Both the position numbers and the translations under genes were made by a program. 64,000 bases of DNA from Roseburia_D yibonii. Lineage in GTDB: Bacteria; Bacillota; Clostridia; Lachnospirales; Lachnospiraceae. Under the pieces are notes generated by a model that did no database searches, had not been told where the DNA came from, and saw only the letters and a program-made list of their open reading frames with translations. Of this stretch, positions 7,490 through 15,582 are shown one piece after another. Within the stretch, counting starts at the first letter, position 1; each line of letters starts with the position of its first letter. Where the stretch lies: the NCBI RefSeq assembly GCF_014297335.1, contig NZ_JACOQH010000006.1, positions 62,001-126,000 on the forward strand, read 5' to 3'.

Positions 7490-8555
7490 CTTTGTTTTTT
7501 ATGGAAAATGGATCCGGATGGCAGGGAAACGGCAGTTAAAAAAGTCCTCTTTTTATCTGTTTCTTGTTGGTGTCCTGTTTTTACTGTATCTGGTGCAGAA
7601 TATGATTCTGCCAAGTGCGAAAAATACACGTATCGGGATCTTTGCGGAGAATGGAATCTACGCGGAAAAGACCAAAGAAGCACTGCTTCATCAGGAAGGC
7701 GGGCTTGCGTTTGTGGAAGTTTCCGGCGAAGAAGAATTAAAAAATGCTGTTTACCGGGGGGAATATGACTGCGGATTTGTTTTGCCGCAGAGCCTCGATG
7801 AGGCAATGGCGGATCGGGATCTTACAGACAGCGTGACTTATATTTACAGTACTGCCACGACCAAAGGGATGGTCGCAAAAGAGAGCGTATATGCGGTGTT
7901 GTTCCGGTTTTTAAGCAGTGAACTATTAAAGGCGGAATCGGAAAATGGCACACTGTTTGAAGAAAGCAGTACCGAAGCGGCAGAGGCTGTTCTTGCCGCA
8001 AATGAGCGTTATCTTGGCGGGGATGAGATCTTTACGGTAAATTTTGTGGAAGCAGGGAATGCAGATGCGGCAGAAAGTACAGATGCAGCAAAAAGCGGGA
8101 AAGAAAGCGGCGCGGATACGGCGGCCGGTGTGCTTGGAAGCTGCATTTTTGCGGCGGCACTTCTCTACGGCAGATACCGGTTTGGAACAGAGTATGAGAC
8201 GATCGGGCGAAAACTGCCGGGACGAAGCAGGGAAATGATCCGCTTTTTGCAGATCCTGATCCCGCTTTTTCTGTTATCTGTTCCACTTACGGTTATTTTT
8301 GCGGTCATGCAGAATAAATCTATACTTTCGCTGATCCCTTCGATGGCGCTGCTTGTGATACTATCTGCGCTGTGGGCATTTCTCTTTTCGTTTTGTTTTC
8401 GCAGTGAACAAAAATATCTCTGCGGGATGCTCGGTGTGCTGATCCTAAGTGTGCTGTTTACGCCGGTATTTTTTGATCTCTCGGTTTATGTGCCCGCGGT
8501 GGGCGTTTTGCGCAGGGTGTTTCCGGGGTATTACTTTTATAAAATGTTCGTGTGA
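7470..8555 (+). CDS. ABC-2 type permease (second subunit)
   Basis: A 361-residue protein with the same plan as its neighbour: an N-terminal helix (SSFYLFLVGVLFLLYLV), an extracytoplasmic domain with an Ala/Glu-rich stretch, then about five helices. ATG 7470 (MKKQNDNFVFYGKW) was chosen since it overlaps the upstream permease by only 20 bases; an in-frame start further upstream at 7416 would overlap it by 74. It is the last gene of the exporter set. Base composition changes sharply to AT-rich immediately downstream. Confidence 0.78.
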   Translation: MKKQNDNFVFYGKWIRMAGKRQLKKSSFYLFLVGVLFLLYLVQNMILPSAKNTRIGIFAENGIYAEKTKEALLHQEGGLAFVEVSGEEELKNAVYRGEYDCGFVLPQSLDEAMADRDLTDSVTYIYSTATTKGMVAKESVYAVLFRFLSSELLKAESENGTLFEESSTEAAEAVLAANERYLGGDEIFTVNFVEAGNADAAESTDAAKSGKESGADTAAGVLGSCIFAAALLYGRYRFGTEYETIGRKLPGRSREMIRFLQILIPLFLLSVPLTVIFAVMQNKSILSLIPSMALLVILSALWAFLFSFCFRSEQKYLCGMLGVLILSVLFTPVFFDLSVYVPAVGVLRRVFPGYYFYKMFV

Positions 8556-8895
8556 CGGGGCAGTTTTTGTGGAAGAAAGTGAAAAGGCATGAATGTTAGT
8601 GCAATGAATCACTGTTGGGGTTTTGAGTGAACCAGTCAGATATTAGTATGAAAATTAAAAATAGAAAGCATATTCGCGAAGTTACGAAATGTTTGTTTCC
8701 TGCATTGATAAAATAGATGTGAAATAGAAGTACGAAAAAGTAGGTAAAAAAATTGGTGAAAAAAGGAAGATGGGAGGATATAATAATTAATGGATAATCC
8801 TATATTATCCGTTACTTTATGATAATTTTAATATGTTTTTGCTAATAATTTAAACACACAAAATAAGTGTTATGTAAAAAAGGAGTTTTTGTTAA
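8556..8895. other. AT-rich gene-free stretch at left edge of the island
   Basis: 340 bases with no supported gene. GC drops steeply from the permease gene onward. It holds a small palindrome GGATAAT (8792-8798) / ATTATCC (8804-8810) and a TATAAT at 8779-8784 without a well-spaced -35. No attachment-site repeat could be matched by eye to the right edge near 13.9-14.0 kb. Confidence 0.5.
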
Positions 8896-11370
8896 TTGAG
8901 TACGGACATTAAAAATAATTTGGAAGATCGCAAAAATATGGCAGATGAGCTAGTAACTCAATATATTAAGAAGGACGCTCCAAGCGTTATATTTATACAA
9001 GCAGGCTATGGTCAAGGAAAATCATACATTATAGAATGTGTATTAAATAAATTGAAAGATGAGAAGAGCATTAAAGCATATCGTAATGTTGATAATGAAT
9101 TTATTCCTGAATTCAGAAGCTTCGTTTCGAAGATAAATTCACTAAGTATTTCAGGAGGAGCTTTGGGATTTTCTATTGGACTTGGTTTAGGATGGAATAA
9201 TAACAATTCTAATTATATGAAAATACGTAATTTACTATCTACAAAATTAAAAAGTAATATTTTGATTTGTGTGGAGAACATTAGCGATGTTTCAGACGAA
9301 GTGCGACTTTTTACAACTTCCATTATAAAAAATATTCCAGCATTGGAAAAAGAATTTCATAAAAGAATATTTTTATTAATTACCGATACGCAGGAATCTT
9401 ACCAAGAAACCGTTTATAAATGTACTAATTTGTGCAAAAAAATAGAGTTATCTACATATACTAAACAAGATATAAAAACTTTCTTGGAAATGAAAAAGTC
9501 TGAAGTTTCAGAAGAAAATATTGAACTTATTTGGACATTAAGTCAGGGAAATCTCGATACAGTAGATTTTTTATTTGAAGAAATTCTTATAAATGAACAG
9601 GATTATATTTCGACGTTAAAAGATGTTGTTGAAAGAAGGATATCAATAATAAAAAGTCAAGGGGAAAAGTGCGAGATAAGTGGAAAAAAAATGGAGGAAA
9701 TTGTTTTTTCTGCATCGTTGGCTTTAAAAAAATTTTCTGCTCAATTTATAAAAGACATTGTTAACGAAAAGATAATAGATGTTGAAACAGGATTGAATAT
9801 CGCTAGACAGGAGTCATTAGTAAAAAAAGATTTAAAAAACTATTATGATTTTATTTCCGCTGATATTCAAAAGTACATTGCAGAAATAACATTAGAAAAA
9901 CATGAAAGTTTGCTGATTTCATATTACAATTTCTATACACAAAATGAACAAGATGAATACTATCTTAGAGCATATTACATATATAGATATTGTGGTCAAA
10001 TGTGTTCACATGCATTTTCTTTATTTATTCTCGCATATTCATCAGCAAGACAACTTGCAGATGATATAAAGATTGAAAAAATCGAAAATATTATAAAGCA
10101 ATCACAGATTGATAAAAACTATAAAGAGATGTATGAGGTAATATGTGATTATTATGATATATTATTTGGCCAATCATCTATAGCAGAAGTAGAACAGGTA
10201 TACAGAAATATAGTTCAAAAATATAGTTGGGAACTGCCAGTAAAAGCCGAAATAACATACGAATATTTTTCTTATATTTATAAAAACACGGATTTAAACA
10301 AAGCAACATATCGTAATACATTAGATGAATGCATCAATTATGTGATGAATGCATTAATTATTGACACTCAAGATATAACAACTATAAAACCTGTAGACGA
10401 AACAATACTTCGTTTGAAAATCATATATGGAATTTCACCATGCGTCCTTGATCTACTCAATGATTATGATTGTTTTAATCGCTTATATCATAAAAGCCAA
10501 GAATTATCCTATAATGGCAATGCAAAAAAACACGGAATTGGAGAATATATAGAAAATGTATTTAATAGAAAAGCATTTTTATTTGCTAATCCAGCTGCTT
10601 GTAGTATTTATTACGAAAAAGCTAAAAAATATTTTGAAAACAATGAAATATGGATCGAATATTATATAACTTTAGTTTGTCAGGCTGGAACGGATATTGT
10701 AATTCAAGAATTTGGTGAATCTATTGATTTATGTAATCAGGCAGAGTTGGAAGCTAAAGAAAAAAATATAGAAATACCTCAAATAGAAAAGCTATACAAT
10801 AACCGAATTATAGCTGAATTTCTGTTGAACGAGCAGAGGGTGAAAACGCCTCATAAAGCAATTACTTTTGCAAGAACTGCTATTCGTGAGCTGAAAAAAC
10901 TTATTAATAAAGAAAAGAATACAACTCAGCTTGTTGTGTATACAAATATTTGTTCTTTGTATCTATATACGGAAAACGATAAACAATATACCATCTACAA
11001 AAAAAGATTAGAAAAGTTGTATGGGTGTAAAGATATATCTGATATAACAGATCAAAATATTGATGACTTTTATCGATACTATTTTTCGTGGTTTGAATTA
11101 TATCGAAAGATAGTTTGTGAAAATTGGGAAGATGCATTACAACAAATTGAGCAATTAGATAATTTTGTCCCTGCCCTTTTTCGAAAGCAAGAAGTATTTT
11201 GGTTGAAAAAAAATGATGCTGTGAAAGCAATTATTGCATCTCGGAAAAAAGTCAGTCCTTACGATTTTTGCCATAATCTTGTGGAAACCAGACGTAATGA
11301 ACAATCTTTATCAAAGTTCTTTTATCGAGGTCTTATGTTATCGGATTTACAATATACGTCTTATGTTTGA
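8896..11370 (+). CDS. Large STAND-like P-loop NTPase with helical-repeat C-terminus, unknown function
   Basis: An 824-residue protein of AT-rich codon use. Near the N-terminus is a Walker A GYGQGKS (residues 37-43), a Gly-rich segment (86-99), a Walker B-like ILICVEN with Glu127 (122-128), a sensor-like FLLITDTQES (159-168) and a segment resembling the helical lid of NACHT/AAA_16 ATPases (about 185-270). The remaining 500 residues look all-helical, with repeated Tyr-rich pairs of helices like TPR or other superhelical repeats. That ATPase-plus-sensor-repeat plan is the STAND architecture, used in regulators and phage defence (Avs-like). No effector domain is recognisable at either end. Start is TTG 8896 with AGGAG 10 bases upstream. 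The gene converges on the ATP-grasp gene, overlapping by 10 bases. Exact family is not recognised. Confidence 0.6.
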   Translation: MSTDIKNNLEDRKNMADELVTQYIKKDAPSVIFIQAGYGQGKSYIIECVLNKLKDEKSIKAYRNVDNEFIPEFRSFVSKINSLSISGGALGFSIGLGLGWNNNNSNYMKIRNLLSTKLKSNILICVENISDVSDEVRLFTTSIIKNIPALEKEFHKRIFLLITDTQESYQETVYKCTNLCKKIELSTYTKQDIKTFLEMKKSEVSEENIELIWTLSQGNLDTVDFLFEEILINEQDYISTLKDVVERRISIIKSQGEKCEISGKKMEEIVFSASLALKKFSAQFIKDIVNEKIIDVETGLNIARQESLVKKDLKNYYDFISADIQKYIAEITLEKHESLLISYYNFYTQNEQDEYYLRAYYIYRYCGQMCSHAFSLFILAYSSARQLADDIKIEKIENIIKQSQIDKNYKEMYEVICDYYDILFGQSSIAEVEQVYRNIVQKYSWELPVKAEITYEYFSYIYKNTDLNKATYRNTLDECINYVMNALIIDTQDITTIKPVDETILRLKIIYGISPCVLDLLNDYDCFNRLYHKSQELSYNGNAKKHGIGEYIENVFNRKAFLFANPAACSIYYEKAKKYFENNEIWIEYYITLVCQAGTDIVIQEFGESIDLCNQAELEAKEKNIEIPQIEKLYNNRIIAEFLLNEQRVKTPHKAITFARTAIRELKKLINKEKNTTQLVVYTNICSLYLYTENDKQYTIYKKRLEKLYGCKDISDITDQNIDDFYRYYFSWFELYRKIVCENWEDALQQIEQLDNFVPALFRKQEVFWLKKNDAVKAIIASRKKVSPYDFCHNLVETRRNEQSLSKFFYRGLMLSDLQYTSYV

Positions 11371-12428
11371 TTTATAAAAGCATAATTTGACAACATACAA
11401 GCAACAATTACTTTGTAAATGGACTCATAGGGTAGATGGTAATATTGTGTAAATAAATAAGCTATAGAACTATGATATATAGTATAAGGGGTTCCTGCTA
11501 TATCAAACAAGTATGGAATCCCATCTTTTATTCTAAAATCAAATCTAGCATAGTCTTTTATTCCAAGTAATTCGGCAATTTTTTTTGCAGTCTCTTGAAT
11601 TACTGACTTTATTGGTGAATCAATAACTTTAAAATTATAATTATATAAATTAGAGGTATCAGTATCAATAATATTAGTCTCAGTTTTAAATAAAATTTGA
11701 ACTGGATCTAGCGCATAATAATCTCCTTTGTATTGGAGAACAAGAATTTCACATTCGATTCCATCGATATATTCCTGAACTAATAAAGAAGTTGTATGCA
11801 TTTTTGTTAATAAGTCATTTAAATAATTTATGGATTCGTTTTTGAATTCAAAAATATTTTCAGTTGTCAAGCCAATACTTGCAGATTCACATTTATTTTT
11901 TGCGATTACATATTGATTTCTAAATTCATTTAATAGGGATGAAAACTCAGTAGTTTTTTTATCATAAAGTAAACTTTTAGGAACACTAATTCCATTTTGT
12001 TCCAGAAATTTTGTATATATATATTTGTTTCGAAGAAGAGAAATAACAAATGCATTACTACCTGTGTACTTTATATCCATTAAATCACAAAAAGAAGGAA
12101 TTAATGACTTTTTTCCATTTGCACGTCCATCTCTAGAAAAATTATAGACAATACATTCGGATTTATTAATGCAATGATTTAATATGTATTGAATAAATTC
12201 TATTTCAGAATAGAAAACTTTTGCAAAGCCAAAACAATTAAAGATCGCAGACATTATTTCCGCGAACTCCGTACGAGAAAAAAATTCATCTTCATTAGCA
12301 TGAATAATTCGTTCAGGCATATATTTACAGGTTTTTGCTTGGGCATCCGCTATGACATATACATCAAAGTCTATATTAATTTCTTTATAGTAATCTAAAA
12401 TGGACAAAATTATTTTATTTTTATGCAT
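11361..12428 (-). CDS. ATP-grasp ligase related to D-Ala-D-Ala ligase, atypical metal site
   Basis: A 355-residue ATP-grasp protein. Ddl-like signatures are DIKYTGSNAF (118-127), the RNKYIYTKFLEQNGI helix (133-147), the ATP-binding VQEYIDGIECEI (218-229) and ARFDF (294-298). In the last motif, where Ddl has EINxxPG, this protein reads DIAGTP (309-314): the metal ligand Glu is Asp309 and the conserved Asn is Ala311. It may therefore ligate a different substrate or have reduced activity. ATG 12428 follows GAGGTGA 8 bases upstream and is 23 bases after the remains of a nucleotidyltransferase gene, so the two were probably one operon. AT-rich. Substrate unknown; not a housekeeping Ddl. Confidence 0.7.
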   Translation of the reverse strand: MHKNKIILSILDYYKEINIDFDVYVIADAQAKTCKYMPERIIHANEDEFFSRTEFAEIMSAIFNCFGFAKVFYSEIEFIQYILNHCINKSECIVYNFSRDGRANGKKSLIPSFCDLMDIKYTGSNAFVISLLRNKYIYTKFLEQNGISVPKSLLYDKKTTEFSSLLNEFRNQYVIAKNKCESASIGLTTENIFEFKNESINYLNDLLTKMHTTSLLVQEYIDGIECEILVLQYKGDYYALDPVQILFKTETNIIDTDTSNLYNYNFKVIDSPIKSVIQETAKKIAELLGIKDYARFDFRIKDGIPYLFDIAGTPYTIYHSSIAYLFTQYYHLPYESIYKVIVACMLSNYAFINQT

Positions 12429-12451
12429 TGTAATTCACCTCATTATTTTAT

Positions 12452-12879
12452 CTAAATTAGGATTTCAGATGAAATAGTTCCATTGGGATTTAAAATAGGA
12501 TCCAAAGAATCTACTCCTGGATTTGGATATTTTATTACATAGTAGGTACTACTCTCAAAAATTGTAAAAATGTTTTTCGCAAGAACGACCTCTCATTCTA
12601 AATGTATCATCAAAGTCTTTTATAAGCGGTTTAAGCGTATATAGTGTATTGGCACAATTTTGATGGCTATACACAATTTTACAAGAATATTTTTTCGTTA
12701 GATAATCAAAATTCGGATTGTTATATGGAACGGCTATAATTATTTCTGTTATGTTACAATAATGTAGCATTAAAATTGTTCGCTCTATATTTGAAATATT
12801 CTGAATAGGCAACAATGTATACTTCCGCCAGCTTGAAACATACGTGAACTTTTTCGGCGGCTAAAATAATGGCATTCAT
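12452..12879 (-). pseudogene. Decayed sugar/choline-phosphate nucleotidyltransferase
   Basis: The minus strand from ATG 12879 reads MNAIILAA, the N-terminus of NTP_transferase (RmlA/LicC-like) enzymes, but homology then moves between frames: the loop region continues as SSRMFQAGGSIH in another frame after a short A run, then LLPIQNISNIERTILML (with EIIIAVPY downstream) in a third, and finally VVLAKNIFTIFES after another shift, ending at TAG 12452. At least three frame changes in 430 bases and loss of the C-terminal part make it non-functional. A ribosome binding site (AAAGGAT) is still present. The ATP-grasp gene follows after 23 bases. Confidence 0.75.
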
Positions 12880-12923
12880 GTTTATATCCTTTCTATTTTC
12901 AATAGATAATATAGGATTATCCT

Positions 12924-12958
12924 CAAAAAACACCCCCACAGCATTTCGCGAGGGGGTG
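12924..12958 (-). terminator. Terminator of the recombinase gene
   Basis: CACCCCC (12931-12937) pairs with GGGGGTG (12952-12958); on the minus strand the stem is followed by six T. It ends the recombinase transcript, so the nucleotidyltransferase remnant had its own promoter or read-through. Confidence 0.8.
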
Positions 12959-12976
12959 CCCTGTCTAAAATCTAAA

Positions 12977-13897
12977 TCATATTCTGAAATTTTTCCTTGG
13001 ATGTTTTGCCACAAGGATATCCCGCTGTTTCGCAATGGCAACATGCGTATATATCTCGGTTATATGGATGGAACTGTGCCCGAGCATTTCCTGAATATAA
13101 CGGATGTCCACATCGGCTTCAAGCAGGCTGGTGGCAAAAGTATGACGAAACATATGCGGAGTGATATGCATATCAATACCAGCCAGCGCGGCATATTTTT
13201 TGATCATTCTGCGGACAGACTGATCGGAAAGCGCTTTCCCATTTGAATTGGCAAAAAAATGACCACATTGTTCAATTTCCAACTGAAAATCAGACCGATA
13301 TTTTTTCAGTGTGCAGAGTACCGATTCGTTTCCAATCTGGATGCGGCGTTCTTTGCTGCCTTTGCCATAGATGAGAATGATTCCGTCAAACAGGTTTACG
13401 TCTTTGGCATGCAGTGTGCAAAGTTCGGATATTCGCATGCCACTTGCAAACAACAGCTCGACCACAGCGGCATCGCGCAGAGAACATCTTTTTTGATGAG
13501 TGGTCTTGGCATTCTTTTGACAGGTGTAAATCGTGGCCAGCAAAGTTTCAACCGTATGCAGGGGAATGGTTTTCGGCAGTCTGACAGGTTCGCGGAAGTG
13601 GATTTCTATACGAGTGAACGGGTTCTTTTCAATCAGATCTTTATATTCCAGAAAATGAAAGAAAGCTTTTAAGGAAGCAATTTTTCGTTTTACAGTTTTC
13701 GGCTGGTATTTATGATGCAGCACGGCAATATGCTTTTCAATTACAGCAGAATCGATCTCTGCATTTTTTTGGACAGAGATTTGTTCAGAAAACTGTCTTA
13801 AATCGATGCGATAAGCTTTTAGAGTCTTTTCATCCAGGCGTTTTTGCGTTTTACAGTAATTTAGATAGTCATTGATAGATGTTTGTAATTCGTTCAT
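12977..13897 (-). CDS. Tyrosine recombinase / site-specific integrase (XerC/D-like)
   Basis: A 306-residue phage-integrase family protein with an N-terminal SAM-like core-binding domain (about 1-90) and a catalytic domain. All catalytic residues are visible: Arg in SGMRISELC, Lys in GKGSKERR, HxxR in HMFRHTFATSL, His in GHSS, and the nucleophile Tyr in IYTHV. It is intact. The start ATG 13897 has AAGGAG upstream. Its GC is intermediate between the AT-rich island and the backbone. It lies at the right edge of the island, reading inward, and ends in a clean terminator. It could be the island's integrase, or a resident XerCD-like recombinase next to which material accumulated; sequence alone does not decide. 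Confidence 0.88.
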   Translation of the reverse strand: MNELQTSINDYLNYCKTQKRLDEKTLKAYRIDLRQFSEQISVQKNAEIDSAVIEKHIAVLHHKYQPKTVKRKIASLKAFFHFLEYKDLIEKNPFTRIEIHFREPVRLPKTIPLHTVETLLATIYTCQKNAKTTHQKRCSLRDAAVVELLFASGMRISELCTLHAKDVNLFDGIILIYGKGSKERRIQIGNESVLCTLKKYRSDFQLEIEQCGHFFANSNGKALSDQSVRRMIKKYAALAGIDMHITPHMFRHTFATSLLEADVDIRYIQEMLGHSSIHITEIYTHVAIAKQRDILVAKHPRKNFRI

Positions 13898-14079
13898 TAG
13901 GTTTCTCCTTTATCATTTGTTTGTCTGTTAGAGTATAGCGTAGATGGCGGACGATATCGTAACACAAGACAGAGAATATAGTATCGGCAAAATAAAATCG
14001 TCTTATTTCCCATTTCATGTATAATTTCCATTCCAACAGCGCAAAAATATAGTAAATTCAAAAAACGAGGAAAAATCAT

Positions 14080-14505
14080 ATGTTTAAGAAATTAAATGAT
14101 GCGCTGCCCGGTCTCGTTCGCGGCATTCTGCTTTATGGAGCGGTTGTCTGGGCAGTCGGAGTCTGGTTTGTAAATGATGGGATATCCTTTACAGTGGGAC
14201 TTCTCATCGGACTTGCGCTGGCGGTCGGGATGGCAGTCCATATGGCGTGGGTGTTACGGGATGTCGTGGATTTCGCGGACGCGCGAAGGGCAGGCGGGCG
14301 CATTATCGCAAAATCGATCCTGCGCTATGTGGTGGTGATCGGCGTGTTTGTGTGGATGTATGTTTCCGGTATTGGAAATCTGGTTGCAGCGTTTATCGGT
14401 CTGCTCGGCTTAAAAGTGTCCGCCTATTTAGAACCGGTCATGTGGCGGGTTACCGGGCATGCAGTAGTGCGGCAGAATATGGGAGGTGAGCCGTTTGACA
14501 GGTGA
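14080..14505 (+). CDS. atpI: ATP synthase subunit I (AtpI-like membrane protein)
   Basis: A 141-residue protein with four membrane helices and the AtpI-like pattern GLLIGLALAVGMAVHM in its second helix, first in the atp operon. AtpI/UncI helps assemble the c-ring and, in some anaerobes, may bind ions. ATG 14080 has ACGAGG upstream; a TATAAT at 14020-14025 is a likely -10. Its end overlaps atpB. Sequence conservation in this family is low, so the call rests mainly on topology and position. Confidence 0.75.
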   Translation: MFKKLNDALPGLVRGILLYGAVVWAVGVWFVNDGISFTVGLLIGLALAVGMAVHMAWVLRDVVDFADARRAGGRIIAKSILRYVVVIGVFVWMYVSGIGNLVAAFIGLLGLKVSAYLEPVMWRVTGHAVVRQNMGGEPFDR

Positions 14506-15208
14506 TGTCGATTTTATGATACATGGGATCTTTTCCTATGAACTGTTTGGACATACCGTCTGGATCACAACTTCTCATGTGTGCATTTTCATCGTTATGT
14601 TGTCACTTCTGATCTTTGCGATCGTGGCGAACCGAAGCCTTGCGCATGGGGAAAATGTGCCGACAGGATTTCAGAATGTGGCGGAACTTGTCGTGGAAAA
14701 GCTCGATGGCATGGTGGAAGGCACAATGGGAAAAGAGGTTGGAGCAGGATTCGCGAACTATATTGGCACGGTTTTTCTGTTTGTCCTTTTGAGCAACATC
14801 GCGGGACTGTTTGGATTAAGGCCGCCAACCGCGGATTATGGAACGACGCTTGCGCTTGCACTCATCACGTTTTTTTTGATCCACATTACAAAAATAAAGA
14901 ACCGGAGCGGCGGATTTATCTGGAGAGAACTTTGTTCCCCGCTGCCGCCGTGGCTGCCACTCTGGGTTCCGATCAATGTGATCAGTATGGCAGCCGTACC
15001 GATCTCGTTGTCGCTTCGTCTGTTTGCAAATGTGTTGTCGGGAACGGTCATGCTGGCGCTGGTTTACGGGCTGCTTGGCAGGCTGGCATTTATCTGGCCG
15101 GTGGCGCTTCATATCTATTTTGATCTGTTTTCGGGTGCGATCCAGACCTATGTATTCTGCATGCTGACGATGACTTATATCGGACAGAATTACGAAGCGG
15201 AATCCTAG
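14495..15208 (+). CDS. atpB: F-type ATP synthase subunit a
   Basis: Subunit a forms the ion half-channels against the c-ring. The essential Arg is in SLRLFANVLSG, followed by the conserved last helices ending in QTYVFCMLTMTYIG. About 237 residues and five to six membrane helices, with the IWREL/PLPPWLPLWVPIN loop typical of clostridial a subunits. The likely start is TTG 14495, 8 bases after GGGAGG; an in-frame GTG at 14486 lies on the ribosome binding site itself and is less likely. The start overlaps atpI by 11 bases, suggesting coupled translation. Confidence 0.94.
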   Translation: MTGDVDFMIHGIFSYELFGHTVWITTSHVCIFIVMLSLLIFAIVANRSLAHGENVPTGFQNVAELVVEKLDGMVEGTMGKEVGAGFANYIGTVFLFVLLSNIAGLFGLRPPTADYGTTLALALITFFLIHITKIKNRSGGFIWRELCSPLPPWLPLWVPINVISMAAVPISLSLRLFANVLSGTVMLALVYGLLGRLAFIWPVALHIYFDLFSGAIQTYVFCMLTMTYIGQNYEAES

Positions 15209-15279
15209 CGGAGGCTGGAAATCTGACCAAAAGAGTCAATGAAACGATTAAGAAAATAAGAAATCAGGAGGACAAAAAA

Positions 15280-15534
15280 ATGAATATTACAGGAACAGAT
15301 TTGATATTGGCATGTTCGGCGATCGGAGCCGGACTGGCGGTGATCGCGGGTATCGGACCCGGTATTGGACAGGGAATTGCAGCCGGTTATGGAGCATCTG
15401 CGGTCGGGCGCAATCCGGGAGCAAAATCAGATATTATGTCAACCATGCTGCTTGGACAGGCGGTAGCAGAGACGACCGGTCTTTATGGTCTTCTGGTTGC
15501 TATGCTGTTAATGTTCGTAAAACCTTTTGTATAG
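15280..15534 (+). CDS. atpE: F-type ATP synthase subunit c, Na+-type signature
   Basis: An 84-residue proteolipid of two helices joined by the GRNP loop (residues 43-46). The ion-binding residues match the Na+-binding set of the Ilyobacter tartaricus c-ring, shifted by one: Gln31, Val62, Glu64, Thr65 (Ser in Ilyobacter) and Tyr69, in GPGIGQG and GQAVAETTGLY. Proton-only c subunits lack this combination. The enzyme therefore probably couples to Na+; experiment is needed to prove this. ATG 15280 has CAGGAGGA upstream, the best ribosome binding site in the operon, in line with the high copy number of c; 71 bases separate it from atpB. Confidence 0.96.
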   Translation: MNITGTDLILACSAIGAGLAVIAGIGPGIGQGIAAGYGASAVGRNPGAKSDIMSTMLLGQAVAETTGLYGLLVAMLLMFVKPFV

Positions 15535-15582
15535 GAAAGCGAGCGATCACAAGCAGTAAAGGAAAGGAGATCGGTTGTTGCG

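Larger units (their letters stand above)
8556..13980. mobile_element. Putative AT-rich genomic island with tyrosine recombinase
   Basis: Between the exporter operon and atpI lies about 5.4 kb that differs from its surroundings. The 8.6-12.9 kb part is strongly AT-rich (about 30 percent GC by eye, against near 48 percent on both sides), uses AT-ending codons, and holds genes of no obvious core role: a STAND-like NTPase, an ATP-grasp enzyme and a decayed nucleotidyltransferase. A complete tyrosine recombinase gene sits at the right end and points into the island. This is typical of an integrated element, but no flanking direct repeat or tRNA was found, so mobility is inferred. Confidence 0.45.

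Noticed and set aside
12869..13246. Open frame of 125 codons on the plus strand opposite the recombinase
   Set aside because: It is fully antisense to the recombinase catalytic domain, crosses its terminator, and has no ribosome binding site or family pattern.
8556..14080. CRISPR array or tRNA-type attachment site around the island
   Set aside because: No regularly spaced repeats and no tRNA-like sequence found on either side by eye.
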